The position numbers and the translations under genes were made by a program. From Thiobacillus sp. (GTDB taxonomy: Bacteria; Pseudomonadota; Gammaproteobacteria; Burkholderiales; Thiobacillaceae), in assembly GCA_018780025.1 (NCBI GenBank), contig JADMKH010000053.1:1-5276 (forward strand): a stretch of 5,276 nucleotides of DNA, given 5' to 3'. The notes beneath the pieces were generated by a model. It worked only from the letters and a program-made list of their open reading frames with translations, was not told the origin of the DNA and did no database searches. Positions 4,657 through 5,276 of this stretch are shown piece by piece (position 1 is the first letter of the stretch; every line of letters starts with the position of its first letter).

Positions 4657-5276
4657 ATGGCAATTAAAGTTGGCATCAACGGTTTTGGCCGCATCGGCCG
4701 CATGGCATTCCGCGCAATCGCCAAGGACTTCCCGGAAATCGAAGTCGTCGCGATCAACGATCTGCTCGATCCCGATTACCTGGCTTACATGCTCAAATAC
4801 GACTCGGTTCACGGCCGTTTCAATGGCGACGTCAAGGTGTCCGGCAGCAATCTGGTCGTCAATGGCAAGACCGTTCGCCTGACCGCCGAGCGCGACCCTG
4901 CCAACCTGAAGTGGAACGAAGCAGGCGCCGACATCGTGATCGAGTGCACGGGCTTCTTCCTTGACGACGAAACCTGCCAGAAGCACATTGCCGCCGGCGC
5001 GAAAAAAGTGGTGATGAGCGCCCCGTCCAAGGACGCGACGCCGATGTTCGTGTACGGCGTCAACCACGAGACTTACGCCGGCCAGGCCATCGTGTCGGCC
5101 GCGTCCTGCACCACCAACTGCCTGGCGCCGATTGCCAAGGTGCTGAACGACAACTGGGGCCTGAAGCGCGGCCTGATGACCACGGTTCACGCTGCTACCG
5201 CAACCCAGAAAACCGTCGATGGTCCATCGATGAAAGACTGGCGCGGTGGCCGTGGCATTCTGGAAAACATCATTCC
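4657..5276 (+). CDS. gap: Glyceraldehyde-3-phosphate dehydrogenase (type I), N-terminal part
   Basis: 206 complete codons plus two bases are visible; the family is usually about 330-335 residues, so the C-terminal third is outside the window. The enzyme converts glyceraldehyde 3-phosphate, phosphate and NAD(P)+ to 1,3-bisphosphoglycerate, and works in reverse in gluconeogenesis and the Calvin cycle. The nucleotide-binding segment NGFGRIGR (8-15) is followed by AINDL (32-36), whose Asp35 is typical of NAD-preferring forms. The active-site motif SCTTNC (150-155) supplies the catalytic Cys151; TTVHAATATQKTVDGP (175-190) contains His178, and DWRGGRG (194-200) is the substrate-phosphate region. 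From memory, the sequence is notably close to E. coli GapA (AYMLKYDS, AERDPANLKW, GAKKVVM). GGAG (4645-4648) lies eight bases before the ATG and supports this start. It follows tkt on the same strand; pgk would be the expected next gene, though it is not visible here. Confidence 0.97.
   Translation, partial: MAIKVGINGFGRIGRMAFRAIAKDFPEIEVVAINDLLDPDYLAYMLKYDSVHGRFNGDVKVSGSNLVVNGKTVRLTAERDPANLKWNEAGADIVIECTGFFLDDETCQKHIAAGAKKVVMSAPSKDATPMFVYGVNHETYAGQAIVSAASCTTNCLAPIAKVLNDNWGLKRGLMTTVHAATATQKTVDGPSMKDWRGGRGILENII

Noticed and set aside
4561..5190. 209-codon minus-strand open frame antisense to gap
   Set aside because: It overlaps the clear GAPDH coding region and shows no family features; a shadow of GC-rich codon use.

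Overview
The window looks like ordinary chromosome from a GC-rich proteobacterium, most likely a betaproteobacterium. The reasons are strongly G/C-biased third codon positions, the protein sequences, and a transketolase gene followed by a glyceraldehyde-3-phosphate dehydrogenase gene. As I recall, that order belongs to the tkt-gap-pgk carbon-metabolism cluster of many betaproteobacteria, including Calvin-cycle autotrophs. The lineage is an inference; no rRNA or other marker is present. I see no insertion sequence, prophage, CRISPR array, tRNA or rRNA gene, and no sign of recent transfer.

Layout. Bases 1-285 (minus) hold the 5' end of rsmE, a 16S rRNA methyltransferase, running off the left edge. 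A 44-base gap separates it from a divergent, tightly packed set on the plus strand: a thioredoxin-fold peroxiredoxin-like protein (330-887), a class I SAM-dependent methyltransferase (889-1503) and an inositol-monophosphatase-family phosphatase (1506-2288). These three are 1 and 2 bases apart and are almost certainly one transcription unit. A 235-base spacer (2289-2523) holds a hairpin with a GNRA-type loop, a possible promoter and an inverted repeat just before the next gene. Then come full-length transketolase tkt (2524-4509), a 147-base spacer with an elaborate inverted repeat built partly from 7-base units (4520-4617), and the first 206 codons of gap (4657 to the right edge).

Function. 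Tkt and GAPDH act in the same part of central carbon metabolism: sugar-phosphate rearrangement and triose-phosphate oxidation or reduction, shared by the pentose phosphate pathway, glycolysis/gluconeogenesis and, if the organism is autotrophic, regeneration of ribulose bisphosphate. The upstream three-gene unit has no obvious common pathway; redox, methyl-transfer and phosphatase enzymes sit together, and the substrates of the first two cannot be told from sequence.

Novelty. All protein-coding genes belong to recognisable families. The parts not explained by coding are the two spacers around tkt. The tkt-gap inverted heptamer-repeat element is the most interesting signal, but nothing here amounts to a clear new biological system.
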